Part shown: piece after piece, positions 15,720 through 22,799 of the stretch
Position numbering within the stretch: position 1 is the stretch's first letter
How the letters are laid out: every line of letters begins with the position of its first letter
Origin: MFWN01 sp964594115
GTDB taxonomy: Archaea; Nanobdellota; Nanobdellia; Pacearchaeales; GW2011-AR1
Assembly (NCBI GenBank): GCA_964594115.1
Contig: CAZQLD010000012.1
Location: forward strand, 1-36,393
Length of the DNA: 36,393 bases
Direction of reading: 5' to 3'
Position numbers and translations under genes: made by a program
Notes under the pieces: model-generated
What the model was told of the DNA's origin: nothing
Databases searched by the model: none
The model's input: the letters and a program-made list of their open reading frames with translations, nothing else

Positions 15720-16931
15720 ATGATTAAAGATTTCTTTGTATTGGGTTTGAATAACTTGAAAAGAAGAAAATTAAGAAGCTGGCTAACTATGATTGGAATT
15801 TTTATTGGAATTGCTGCTGTTGTTGCCCTAATAAGTCTGGGACAGGGGCTTCAGGACTATATCACAGAAGAATTTGAAAAATTAGGAGCTGATAAAATAA
15901 TTATCCAGCCAAAGGGAATAGGCCCTCCTGGAACTGCAGGTCCTAGTTTAATCTTAACAAGCGAGGATTTAAGAGTTATTGAAAATGTCAGAGGGGTTAA
16001 ATGGGCTGTAGGATTTTTAGTTAAGCAAGGAAAGGCAGTTTATAAGGATGAGGCAGGAATTGGTTTTGCAATTGGCTCTAATCCTGAAGATTTAAAATTA
16101 CTTAATGAGGTACAATCTTTTGAAGTTTTTGAGGGAAGAAACTTAAAAGAAGCAGACAAGTATAAAGTTGTTGTGGGATATAATCATATTTATGGTGATA
16201 TTTGGGATAAACCTATGCAAATAGGAAGCACAATAGAAGTAGAAGGATATGAGTTTAAAGTTATTGGGGTTTTAGCTAAAATAGGAAATCCTATTGATGA
16301 TGGTTCTCTTTATATGACAAAAGATGTTTTAAAAGAAATTTTAAATATAGAAGATGAAGAAAGCCAGATTATAGTTAAAACAGCAGAAGGTTTTGAACCA
16401 GCAGATGTTGCTGAAACAATTAAAAGAAGATTAAGAAACTCAAGAGGAGAAAAAGAAGATCAGGAAACTTTTACTGTTCAGACCTCTGAGCAACTTTTAG
16501 GAACTTTTCAAAATATCTTTGCTGTTGTGCAGGGAGTTTTAGTGGGAATAGCTGCAATCTCTTTATTGGTTGGGGGGATTGGGATAATGAACACAATGTA
16601 TACCTCTGTATTGGAAAGAACAAAAGAAATTGGAACAATGAAGGCTATAGGTGCAAAAAACTCTCATATCTTATTGTTATTTCTTTTAGAATCTGGCTTA
16701 TTGGGGTTAGTTGGAGGTCTAATTGGAGTAGGAATAGGGGTAGGTTTAGCAAGAGGAGCAGAAGTAATTGCTGCAGCTTATATTGGAAGTCCTCTATTAC
16801 ATGCATCTATGAGTCCTGTAATATTGGGAGGGGCATTAGCTTTTTCATTTGTCATTGGAACATTATCTGGAATTTTACCTGCAATGCAGGCAAGCAAGTT
16901 AAAACCTGCTGATGCTTTAAGGTTTGAGTAG
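15720..16931 (+). CDS. MacB-like ABC permease (FtsX domain)
   Basis: A 403-residue permease. Helix 1 is in LRSWLTMIGIFIGIAAVVALISLGQG (about 18-42), followed by a MacB_PCD extracellular domain (about 50-255), and three helices in the FtsX domain (about 270-400) with the family segments GGIGIMNTMYTSVLERTKEIGTMKAIGA and the ending LSGILPAMQASKLKPADALRFE. Two copies would pair with the ATPase at 14153. The fold moves periplasmic-side loops by mechanotransmission and does not carry substrates through the membrane itself. It is the third gene of the exporter operon; the gene after it starts one base past its stop. Confidence 0.93.
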   Translation: MIKDFFVLGLNNLKRRKLRSWLTMIGIFIGIAAVVALISLGQGLQDYITEEFEKLGADKIIIQPKGIGPPGTAGPSLILTSEDLRVIENVRGVKWAVGFLVKQGKAVYKDEAGIGFAIGSNPEDLKLLNEVQSFEVFEGRNLKEADKYKVVVGYNHIYGDIWDKPMQIGSTIEVEGYEFKVIGVLAKIGNPIDDGSLYMTKDVLKEILNIEDEESQIIVKTAEGFEPADVAETIKRRLRNSRGEKEDQETFTVQTSEQLLGTFQNIFAVVQGVLVGIAAISLLVGGIGIMNTMYTSVLERTKEIGTMKAIGAKNSHILLLFLLESGLLGLVGGLIGVGIGVGLARGAEVIAAAYIGSPLLHASMSPVILGGALAFSFVIGTLSGILPAMQASKLKPADALRFE

Positions 16932-16932
16932 A

Positions 16933-17409
16933 ATGGAACTTCATGAATTTTTCTTAGAGAATTATAAAGTAAGAGGGGTCACTGAAGATAATCAAATTCA
17001 TAGAACTGTTTTGGGAAAATTAATTAATGCGGAAGAAAGAACTGTATTTGGAGGACGTAATACTCCTGATGCAGGAACTAAAACAGGTTCAATAGGTTTT
17101 ATAGATTTATTGAAAAGAGAGGTGTGGGTTCCGAAAGACTATCCAAAAGAAGAAATTAGATTCTTAGATTTTGAAAAAAGATTAGCAGTGAACATTTTAA
17201 CTATAGGTATTGAGCCTAAATATAGAAAAAATCCTCTATATGCAATGACGTTGATAAATAAGGCTGAAGAAACTGCAAGAAAATGGGGGTTTGGTGAGAT
17301 TGTAGCTCATACTATTAGTGGAGAAAAATTTTATAAATTACTGGATGGCTTGAAAGTAGCAGGATATTTTATTTATGCAAATAATATGGGTATTAAGAGA
17401 TTAAAATAA
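16933..17409 (+). CDS. GNAT-like acetyltransferase-fold protein
   Basis: A 158-residue protein starting one base after the permease stop; the ATG at 16933 is preferred over an upstream TTG inside the permease. The central segment LAVNILTIGIEPKYRKNP, then LYAMTLINKAEETARKWGFGEIVAHT and GEKFYKLLDGL, fits the GNAT pattern (strand, phosphate-binding loop followed by helix, strand, then the F-Y-x-L element). The usual acetyl-CoA loop Q/R-x-x-G-x-G/A is not intact: YRKNPLY replaces it. It may therefore be a divergent or inactive GNAT. The N-terminal half is not recognised. Probably the last gene of the exporter operon. Confidence 0.5.
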   Translation: MELHEFFLENYKVRGVTEDNQIHRTVLGKLINAEERTVFGGRNTPDAGTKTGSIGFIDLLKREVWVPKDYPKEEIRFLDFEKRLAVNILTIGIEPKYRKNPLYAMTLINKAEETARKWGFGEIVAHTISGEKFYKLLDGLKVAGYFIYANNMGIKRLK

Positions 17410-17473
17410 TTAAGAAACATTTTTAAACCTTTTAAAATAAATAATCTAATTAATCAAAAGAGGAACAAGAGAG

Positions 17474-17644
17474 ATGAAAAAATGTATTTATTGCAAGTGT
17501 GAAATTCCTGAAGAGAGTGTTATAGATTTCTGTAAAAAATGCGGATGCGAGAGTTTCGGAGAAAAAATGTTTTATGCAATAGTTGAAAATATGGAAGAAG
17601 CCAGAGACAAAGGAGACCTGCATCAAGGCTCTGTTTTTCTATAA
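17474..17644 (+). CDS. Small zinc-ribbon protein (56 aa)
   Basis: A short reading frame, MKKCIYCKCEIPEESVIDFC followed by KKCGCESFG. The spacing C-x2-C-x-C...C-x2-C-x-C is a good single zinc-ribbon; the acidic C-terminal helix (YAIVENMEEARDKGD) may bind a partner. It is too short for standard length cut-offs. A GAGG at 17460-17463 lies before the ATG, 11 bases upstream. Its function is not recognised; such proteins often regulate transcription or translation. Confidence 0.7.
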   Translation: MKKCIYCKCEIPEESVIDFCKKCGCESFGEKMFYAIVENMEEARDKGDLHQGSVFL

Positions 17645-17686
17645 AATCTGGGGAAAATTTAAATAGAAGAAGTCTTTTTATTGATT

Positions 17687-17914
17687 ATGGAAAAGGGACT
17701 TGTTAAAATTGTTTGTACAGACCACAGAGGCAGTGAAGTGATTATAATCAGTCCTTCTACTAAGGCCTTAATTCCGACTACACAAGAAGATATTTTGCAA
17801 GCTAAAAATTTGGCTAGAGGTAATTATAGAGAGCTTCATCCTTCAAAAGAAACTATGAACCATGTTGTTGGGCAACCTTGTCATCAACTTTATTTTAAAC
17901 CTTATGGCAGATAG
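17687..17914 (+). CDS. Hypothetical protein (75 aa)
   Basis: The ATG at 17687 is chosen because a TTTAAATA box (17658-17665) has its centre 25 bases upstream, the leaderless spacing used elsewhere in this window. The product MEKGLVKIVCTDHRGSEVII continues with SPSTKALIPTTQEDILQAKN and ends QPCHQLYFKPYGR. It looks soluble, with two beta strands and one helix. I do not recognise a family. One Cys near each end and several His residues could bind metal, but there is no clear motif. Confidence 0.6.
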   Translation: MEKGLVKIVCTDHRGSEVIIISPSTKALIPTTQEDILQAKNLARGNYRELHPSKETMNHVVGQPCHQLYFKPYGR

Positions 17915-17950
17915 GTAAGAATTGCTTAGATATTTTATTCTATAAAAAGC

Positions 17951-17959
17951 TTTATAAAA
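17951..17959 (+). promoter_or_regulatory. TATA box for the 17980 gene and possibly the ribosomal cluster
   Basis: TTTATAAAA has its centre at 17955, 25 bases before the ATG at 17980, so the transcript is predicted to start at the start codon. It is the clearest promoter before the L21e-Rpo4-DUF655 run, which follows with gaps of 5-9 bases. Confidence 0.6.
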
Positions 17960-17979
17960 CCTCTTCTTTTAATTATTCT

Positions 17980-18363
17980 ATGGAAGTGAAGACTAAGGGA
18001 AAAGACCTTAATATAGATGGAAATGTAGAAGAAGGCAAGGGAAAATTGAAACTAGGGGGGAATATAGTTTTAGCGGGTTTTTCTCTTGAACCAGTTGAAA
18101 TGATTGTAGTTAAGAAAATAATTGGTAATCATGCCAAAAAGCTTGGAGAGAAAGTAAAGTACAAAGAAATCAAAATAACCTTAAAGAAAACAGAAAAAGC
18201 AAAATCTTTTTTACATGAAATAAATGTAAAAGTAAGGACAGATAAAGGAATACTTACTGCTGATTCTATAGATAATAACATTTACACTGCCTTGGCAGGA
18301 GCTTTAAATAAGTTGTTTAATCAGGCAGATCATAAAGAAAGAACCCAAAGACAAACTGAATAA
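17980..18363 (+). CDS. HPF/RaiA-like ribosome-associated protein (tentative)
   Basis: A 127-residue basic protein. The part from about 33 to 115 (FSLEPVEMIVVKKIIGNHAK, then EIKITLKKTEK, EINVKVRTDKGILTADSIDN and NIYTALAGALNKLFNQ) follows the beta-alpha-beta-beta-beta-alpha order of the S30Ae/HPF fold found in hibernation factors: helix, long strand, short loop, strand with 'T/A-x-S-x-D-N-hydrophobic', final helix. Position directly before L21e, Rpo4 and DUF655 supports a ribosome link. The N-terminal 30 residues are Gly/Lys-rich. I infer that it binds ribosomes; an alternative is an RNA-binding protein of another family. Confidence 0.5.
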   Translation: MEVKTKGKDLNIDGNVEEGKGKLKLGGNIVLAGFSLEPVEMIVVKKIIGNHAKKLGEKVKYKEIKITLKKTEKAKSFLHEINVKVRTDKGILTADSIDNNIYTALAGALNKLFNQADHKERTQRQTE

Positions 18364-18372
18364 AAAACTAAA

Positions 18373-18624
18373 ATGTTAAAAAGAAAGAAAGTAAGAGAAA
18401 AAGGAAAAATTAAGTTTAAGAGGTATTTCCAAAGACTGAAAGAAGGAGACAGGGTGGCTGTTGTAAAGGAATTATCGCTTAAAACAGGCTTTCCAAAATC
18501 TATACAGGGGAGAACCGGAGTTATAGAAGGTAAGAAAGGAAGATGCTATATTGTCAGAATCAAAATAGGAAAAGACAAAAGATTTATAATCCATCCAGTA
18601 CATTTAAAAAAAGCACAATCTTAA
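18373..18624 (+). CDS. rpl21e: 50S ribosomal protein L21e
   Basis: An 83-residue protein with the L21e pattern: basic N terminus (VREKGKIKFKRYFQRLKEGD), then RVAVVKELSLKTGFPKS, QGRTGVIEGKKGRCYIVRI and the ending FIIHPVHLKKAQS. It is an SH3-like protein found only in archaea and eukaryotes. It leads the conserved pair L21e-Rpo4, 9 bases after the previous gene and 7 bases before rpoF. Confidence 0.96.
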   Translation: MLKRKKVREKGKIKFKRYFQRLKEGDRVAVVKELSLKTGFPKSIQGRTGVIEGKKGRCYIVRIKIGKDKRFIIHPVHLKKAQS

Positions 18625-18631
18625 AGTTAAA

Positions 18632-18943
18632 ATGATAAAAAATACTCAACCTTTAAATATGAGTGAAGTAAAAAAGATACTTGGAAGTTTAGAAAGCACT
18701 GAAAAAACACGGCAACTTGAGAGTTTTATCAAAAAATTCTCAAAAATCCAATTAGAAAAGGCTGAACAATTGAAAAAAGAACTTACTAATTTAAACTTAT
18801 TGAAGTTAAAGGAAGAACATATTGCTAAGATAATTGACCTTTTGCCAGAAGAGGCTTCTGACCTTAGTAAAATATTCACAGATGTTGGCTTAGATGAAGA
18901 TGAAACAAATAAAATACTCGAAGTGGTTAAAAAATATAAATAG
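18632..18943 (+). CDS. rpoF: DNA-directed RNA polymerase subunit F (Rpo4)
   Basis: A 103-residue helical protein in the position and of the size of archaeal Rpo4/Rpb4. Seen: NMSEVKKILGSLESTEKTRQ at the N terminus and the C-terminal HRDC-like region LKLKEEHIAKIIDLLPEEAS with DVGLDEDETNKILEVVKKY. It forms the RNA polymerase stalk with Rpo7. The L21e-Rpo4-DUF655 order is an established archaeal linkage and backs the call. An internal Met (18659) is a possible shorter start. Confidence 0.9.
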   Translation: MIKNTQPLNMSEVKKILGSLESTEKTRQLESFIKKFSKIQLEKAEQLKKELTNLNLLKLKEEHIAKIIDLLPEEASDLSKIFTDVGLDEDETNKILEVVKKYK

Positions 18944-18948
18944 AGAAA

Positions 18949-19488
18949 ATGGTAGAAAAAGAAGAATATGTTGTTATATTAGATTACCTGCCTTATGGTT
19001 ATCCGCTAGAAAGAAAAATGATGCCTATAGCCCAGGCTGTAGGGCTTAACAATTTCACACTTCTTCAACTTGTTCCCCGGAGAGGAATAAAATTAGAATT
19101 AAAAGAGGAAGTATATATAGGAGAGGGAAAGAGAGACAAGGTATATTATATTTTAGGAAGACTACCTTGTGAAAAGTTGACTGAGACAGCTAAATTACAG
19201 CTTCAAGAGTTTGTTTCTAAAATTGTGAAAGAGCAAGAAAAGAAATTTATTGAATTTTTTAACACAGCAGAAGCAATTAATACCAGACTTCACCAAATTG
19301 AATTGCTGCCGGGGTTTGGGAAAAAGCATATGAAAGCTATATTAGAAGAAAGAGAAAAGAAAGGGTTTAGTAATTTTGAAGAAGTGAAAAAGAGAATCCC
19401 AAATCTGCCTGACCCAAAAAAAGCAGTAGAAAAAAGATTATTGCAAGAATTAGAAAGCACGGAAAGGCATAATTTGTTCATTAAATAA
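18949..19488 (+). CDS. DUF655 helix-hairpin-helix nucleic-acid-binding protein
   Basis: A 179-residue protein. The N-terminal half is an OB-like beta domain (YVVILDYLPYGYPLE, then GEGKRDKVYYILGRL), the C-terminal half contains a helix-hairpin-helix: LHQIELLPGFGKKHMKAILE followed by KGFSNFEEVKKRIPNLPDP. This is the DUF655 architecture encoded beside rpoF across Archaea. It is thought to bind RNA or DNA in translation or rRNA maturation, without a settled biochemical role. It starts 5 bases after rpoF. Confidence 0.92.
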   Translation: MVEKEEYVVILDYLPYGYPLERKMMPIAQAVGLNNFTLLQLVPRRGIKLELKEEVYIGEGKRDKVYYILGRLPCEKLTETAKLQLQEFVSKIVKEQEKKFIEFFNTAEAINTRLHQIELLPGFGKKHMKAILEEREKKGFSNFEEVKKRIPNLPDPKKAVEKRLLQELESTERHNLFIK

Positions 19489-19538
19489 ATTCTATCCCAA
19501 AAATTTAAAAAAGGATTTATCAAAGTAAAGTTAAGAAG

Positions 19539-20042
19539 ATGGAAGAAAAATCAGATAAAGAAGCAAAAAAAGAAATGCCAAAAAAAATAGAAGAAACTGC
19601 AGAAATAATTAGAATAATGCAGACAGACATACTCGGAGAAAAGCAGCTTTATGTTGGCCTTACTAATATAAAAGGTATTTCGTGGAGTTTTTCAAATGCT
19701 TTATGCAATAAATTAAAATTAGATAAAGAAAGAAAAATCTCTTCTTTAAGTAAAGAAGAAATTAAGAAAATCGAAGATTTCATTAAAGAACCTAAATTAC
19801 CTGGTTTTTTATTAAATAGAAGAAAAGATTTTGATACTGGAAAAGATATTCATTTACTGACATCAGACCTTGAATTAAGGAAGGAGTTTGATATAAAAAG
19901 ACTTAAAAAGATAAGATCTTACAGGGGATTGCGTCATGCTCTAGGACAACCCTCTCGTGGTCAAAGAACAAGAGGCCATTTCAGAGAAAAAGGAAAAGCT
20001 ATTGGAGTTGTAAAAAAATCAAAGATAGGTAAAAAAAGTTAA
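19539..20042 (+). CDS. rps13: 30S ribosomal protein S13
   Basis: A 167-residue S13 with an acidic/Lys-rich N-terminal extension of about 25 residues before IIRIMQTDILGEKQLYVGLT. The helix-two-turn-helix region (KGISWSFSNALCNKL) and the strongly conserved tail KKIRSYRGLRHALGQPSRGQ, RTRGHFREKGKAIGV are intact. S13 contacts 16S rRNA in the head and the L5 bridge. It opens the S13-S4-S11-Rpo3 operon. A start at a later Met would trim the extension but not change the call. Confidence 0.97.
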   Translation: MEEKSDKEAKKEMPKKIEETAEIIRIMQTDILGEKQLYVGLTNIKGISWSFSNALCNKLKLDKERKISSLSKEEIKKIEDFIKEPKLPGFLLNRRKDFDTGKDIHLLTSDLELRKEFDIKRLKKIRSYRGLRHALGQPSRGQRTRGHFREKGKAIGVVKKSKIGKKS

Positions 20043-20048
20043 GATAAA

Positions 20049-20555
20049 ATGCCAAAAAGAAAACACAAAAAATATAAGAAACCAAAAAGACCTTTTGACA
20101 AGACTAGGATAGATAAAGAAAATTCCCTTATTAGAAAGTATGGATTGAAAAACAAAAAAGAAGTATGGAAAGCAGATTCAGCTATAGGCAAAATAAGAAA
20201 TCAAGCAAAATTACTATTGACCAAATCAGCTGAAGAACAGGAGAAATTTATAGCCCGACTGGCAAAACAAGGCTTTCCTGTTGCTAGTGTAGCAGATGTT
20301 TTAGCACTAGACAAAGAAGACTATCTTAAAAGAAGATTGCAAAGTGTGGTTGTTGAGAAAAAAATAGCCTCTACTCCTGGCCAAGCAAGACAGTTTATTG
20401 TTCACAAACATATAACTATAGAAGAAAAGATAGTAAATATTCCCTCTTATCTTGTACCTGTAGACGAGGAAAAGAAAATAAATTTAATATTAGTAAAAAA
20501 AAGCAAACCTGTAAAAGAAACTATAGAAAAAATGGCTGTGGAAATAAAGAAGTAA
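20049..20555 (+). CDS. rps4: 30S ribosomal protein S4
   Basis: A 168-residue archaeal S4, shorter than bacterial S4 because it lacks the zinc knuckle. Seen: PFDKTRIDKENSLIRKYGLK at the N terminus and the S4 RNA-binding domain at about 102-155, with RRLQSVVVEKKIASTPGQAR and QFIVHKHITIEEKIVNIPSY. S4 is a primary binder of the 16S 5' domain. It lies 6 bases after S13 and 2 bases before S11. Confidence 0.97.
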   Translation: MPKRKHKKYKKPKRPFDKTRIDKENSLIRKYGLKNKKEVWKADSAIGKIRNQAKLLLTKSAEEQEKFIARLAKQGFPVASVADVLALDKEDYLKRRLQSVVVEKKIASTPGQARQFIVHKHITIEEKIVNIPSYLVPVDEEKKINLILVKKSKPVKETIEKMAVEIKK

Positions 20556-20557
20556 AA

Positions 20558-20995
20558 ATGGCAGATAAAGAATTAAAAGAAAAGAAAGAAGAAAACAAAA
20601 CAGAGAAAAAAGAAACCAAAAAAGGAAGAATAGGTATTGCGCATATTTATACTTCTTTTAATAATACAATCTTGCATATAACAGATATTTCAGGAAATAC
20701 TATAGCGAGAGTTTCCGGGGGGATGATAACAAAACATGACAGATTAAAAGCAAATCCCACTATTGCTATGTTTATTGCCAAACAAGCTGCTGAAAAAGCA
20801 AAAGAACAAGGAATCACTTATGTATATGTAAGGATTAAAGCAAAAACAGGCAATCCTGCCCCAGGTCCTGGAGCACATGCTGCTGTAAAGAGCTTATCAA
20901 GGGAAGGGCTTAAAATAATAAGCATAGCAGACACAACAAAGGTGCCAAGAGGCGGACCAAAGAAAAAAGGAGGAAGAAGAGGAAGGAGAGTTTAG
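20558..20995 (+). CDS. rps11: 30S ribosomal protein S11
   Basis: A 145-residue S11 with a charged N-terminal extension (about 22 residues, Lys/Glu rich) before GRIGIAHIYTSFNNTILHIT. The core motifs ISGNTIARVSGGM, ANPTIAMFIAKQAAEKAKE-like helix and the C-terminal DTTKVPRGGPKKKGGRRGRRV are complete. S11 forms the platform with S18-region rRNA at the mRNA exit. In most archaea the next gene is rpoD; here a Nudix-fold gene intervenes. Confidence 0.97.
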   Translation: MADKELKEKKEENKTEKKETKKGRIGIAHIYTSFNNTILHITDISGNTIARVSGGMITKHDRLKANPTIAMFIAKQAAEKAKEQGITYVYVRIKAKTGNPAPGPGAHAAVKSLSREGLKIISIADTTKVPRGGPKKKGGRRGRRV

Positions 20996-21018
20996 TTAAA
21001 TAGATTTAAAAATAAAAA

Positions 21019-21459
21019 ATGCTAGATAATAATAAGATGGAATGGAAAGAATTTAATAAGGGTGTTTTTTTAGTAAATGTTTTAGGAATAATATTTAATC
21101 CAGAAACAAAAAAAATACTAATTGGAAAAAGAGAAGATGATCCCTACATTAAAGAATTAATGTGGTGTTTTCCTGGTGGAAGACCAAATTATGATGAAGA
21201 TTTAGAAGAGGCAGGAAAAAAAGAAATCAAAAAGAAAACAGGATTAAAAGTTGAGAATTTGGGGGTTGTATTTGCAAAAACATATTCTGAAAAAAGAGAG
21301 TTTTTATCTATATACTATCTATGCAAAGTTATTGGTGGTGAAGAAGAAGCAGGTGAAAAGTTTATTGAACTAAAATGGGTTAATCCTGAAGAATTAGAAG
21401 ATTATTTTACAACCTCTTTTCATCCAAAATTAAAAGAATACATTATGAACTTAATATGA
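21019..21459 (+). CDS. Nudix-fold protein with both catalytic glutamates replaced by lysine
   Basis: A 146-residue protein with the full Nudix frame: IGKREDD, then WCFPGGRPNYDE (51-60), the box helix to Gly75-Leu76 and a C-terminal KWVNPEELEDYF. The consensus G-x5-E-x7-R-E-U-x-E-E-x-G-U reads Gly54, Glu60, Lys68, Glu69, Ile70, then Lys72-Lys73 where the metal-binding Glu-Glu should be. The codons aaa aag aaa are unambiguous. Loss of those glutamates predicts no normal pyrophosphatase activity. Its position between S11 and Rpo3, with the stop overlapping the rpoD start (ATGA), suggests a ribosome- or polymerase-linked binding role, or a regulator of nucleotides. That role is inferred. Confidence 0.85.
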   Translation: MLDNNKMEWKEFNKGVFLVNVLGIIFNPETKKILIGKREDDPYIKELMWCFPGGRPNYDEDLEEAGKKEIKKKTGLKVENLGVVFAKTYSEKREFLSIYYLCKVIGGEEEAGEKFIELKWVNPEELEDYFTTSFHPKLKEYIMNLI

Positions 21460-22220
21460 TAAAATTAATTTCAAAAGATAAAGAAAGAATAAGTTTTGTT
21501 ACAGATATTTCTGAAAACCTAGCTAATGCTATAAGGAGATGTGTTTTAGAAATCCCTATTTTAGCTATAGATGATGTTGAATTTTTCAAAAATGATTCTG
21601 CATCCTATGACGAAATAATCGCTCATAGATTAGGATTGGTTCCCTTGATTACAGAAAAGACTTTTACAGAGAGTGAGAAGTGCTCTTGTAAAGGAAAGGG
21701 ATGTATGAAGTGCAAAGTAGATTTAAAAATTAGTATAAAAGGGCCTTGCACTGTTTATTCTAAAAATTTAAAGGGAAAAGCAAATGTTGTTTATGATGGG
21801 CTCCCTATTACTATTTTGAATAAAGATCAGGAATTAGAGTTAGTTGCAACAGCAAGGTTAGGGAAAGGAGTTCAACATAGTAAATTTTCTCCTGGCTTGG
21901 TTTACTTTAGGAATCTCGCTAAAATTACAGTAGAGAAAGATTGTGATGAGTGCAAGAAGTGCGTTGAAGCTTGCCCCCAGAAAATTTTGGCTATAGAGAA
22001 TAAAAAAGCTGAACTTAAAGATATTTATAAGTGCGATTTATGTGATGCTTGTGTTGAAGCCTGTAAGAAACACGGAAAAAATGCCCTGAAGATTGATAAG
22101 GATGATAATCTAATTTTTATTATAGAATCCTGGGGACAAATAAGTGCCAAAGAAATTTTTATTCAGGCGGCAAACAAGCTGAAGGATAATTTGAAAGAAC
22201 TGAGTAAGAAAGTAAAGTAA
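21456..22220 (+). CDS. rpoD: DNA-directed RNA polymerase subunit D (Rpo3) with two [4Fe-4S] motifs
   Basis: A 254-residue Rpo3. The dimerisation region (ISENLANAIRRCVLEIPILA, HRLGLVPLIT) is standard. A small metal site is seen at Cys76, 78, 83 and 86. The ferredoxin-like domain (about 160-210) has Cys163-166-169-173 followed by Pro, and Cys193-196-199-203, which can bind two [4Fe-4S] clusters as in Methanosarcina-type D subunits; many archaea have lost one or both. The C-terminal IIESWGQISAKEIFIQAANK returns to the Rpo3 core. With Rpo11, Rpo10 and Rpo12 it builds the polymerase assembly platform. The start overlaps the Nudix stop by four bases. Confidence 0.96.
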   Translation: MIKLISKDKERISFVTDISENLANAIRRCVLEIPILAIDDVEFFKNDSASYDEIIAHRLGLVPLITEKTFTESEKCSCKGKGCMKCKVDLKISIKGPCTVYSKNLKGKANVVYDGLPITILNKDQELELVATARLGKGVQHSKFSPGLVYFRNLAKITVEKDCDECKKCVEACPQKILAIENKKAELKDIYKCDLCDACVEACKKHGKNALKIDKDDNLIFIIESWGQISAKEIFIQAANKLKDNLKELSKKVK

Positions 22221-22254
22221 AGATTTTAAAACCTTCGCGTATTCTAAAAAATAC

Positions 22255-22353
22255 GCGGAGATGCCGGAGTGGTCAAACGGGCATGGCTAAGGAATCTGCA
22301 TTCAGAAACCATGTGGCTTAGTGCCTACGAGGGTTCGAATCCTTCTCTCCGCA
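22255..22353 (+). tRNA. tRNA-Leu with predicted 15-nt intron; spliced anticodon reads AAG
   Basis: GCGGAGA (22255-22261) pairs with TCTCCGC; discriminator A and a long variable arm fit leucine. The anticodon stem CATGG (22282-22286) pairs with CCATG (22309-22313) but encloses 22 nt, not 7. A bulge-helix-bulge fits: CTAA with TCAG as central helix, bulges GGA and AAA, inner AT/AT with CTGC loop. Cleavage removes 22293-22307 at the canonical 37/38 site, leaving CTAAGGA and anticodon AAG. One helix pair is A34 with C; a G34 (anticodon GAG) would pair perfectly. Spliced length is 84 nt, the same as tRNA-Leu(CAA). The T-arm is GAGGG/CCTTC. tRNA-Leu before L18e is known in other archaea. Confidence 0.85.
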
Positions 22354-22357
22354 TAGC

Positions 22358-22380
22358 TTTCTCTTTTAGAAAAAGAGAAA
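22358..22380 (+). repeat. 10-bp stem-loop after tRNA-Leu
   Basis: TTTCTCTTTT (22358-22367) and AAAAGAGAAA (22371-22380) pair over 10 bp with a 3-nt AGA loop. It begins five bases after the tRNA, so it could mark tRNA 3' processing or attenuate read-through into rpl18e. No T-run terminator follows. Confidence 0.5.
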
Positions 22381-22436
22381 CTTAGGAAAGAGAAAAACTA
22401 TAAGAGAGAACTTGTGAAGGAATAAACTAAAGTAGA

Positions 22437-22799
22437 ATGATAAGTAAAACAAAAATAAACAAAAGAATTAAAAGAAAGACAAATCCAGAGTTAGTTGAAA
22501 CTATTTTTTTAGCAAAAAAACATAATTTGCTTGAATTAGCTAAAATTCTTTCTGCTCCAACAAGAAAGAGAATTCAGGTGAATTTAGAAGATATAGACAA
22601 AGAGGCTGGAAATAATAAAACCATTATTGTCCCAGGAAAAGTGCTTGGACAAGGAGAGCTTAAAAAGAAGATTAAAATTGTGGCATTATCTTTTTCCTCT
22701 GCTGCAGAGGAAAAATTGAAAAAAGCTGGATGTAAAATTTTAAGTATAAAAGAAGAAATAGAAAAAAAGAAGAAATTAGAAGGGAAGATATTAAAATGA
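22437..22799 (+). CDS. rpl18e: 50S ribosomal protein L18e
   Basis: A 120-residue L18e, archaeal/eukaryotic counterpart of bacterial L15. Seen: TNPELVETIFLAKKHNLLEL, AKILSAPTRKRIQVNLEDID, TIIVPGKVLGQGELKKKIKI and ALSFSSAAEEKLKKAGCKI. These match the conserved L18e core. The following gene's start overlaps its stop by ATGA, and L13 and S9 follow, the classic archaeal order. Confidence 0.96.
   Translation: MISKTKINKRIKRKTNPELVETIFLAKKHNLLELAKILSAPTRKRIQVNLEDIDKEAGNNKTIIVPGKVLGQGELKKKIKIVALSFSSAAEEKLKKAGCKILSIKEEIEKKKKLEGKILK

Noticed and set aside
17951..18373. Separate promoter for L21e
   Set aside because: Only 9 bases separate it from the upstream gene and no TATA lies at the right distance; co-transcription is more likely.
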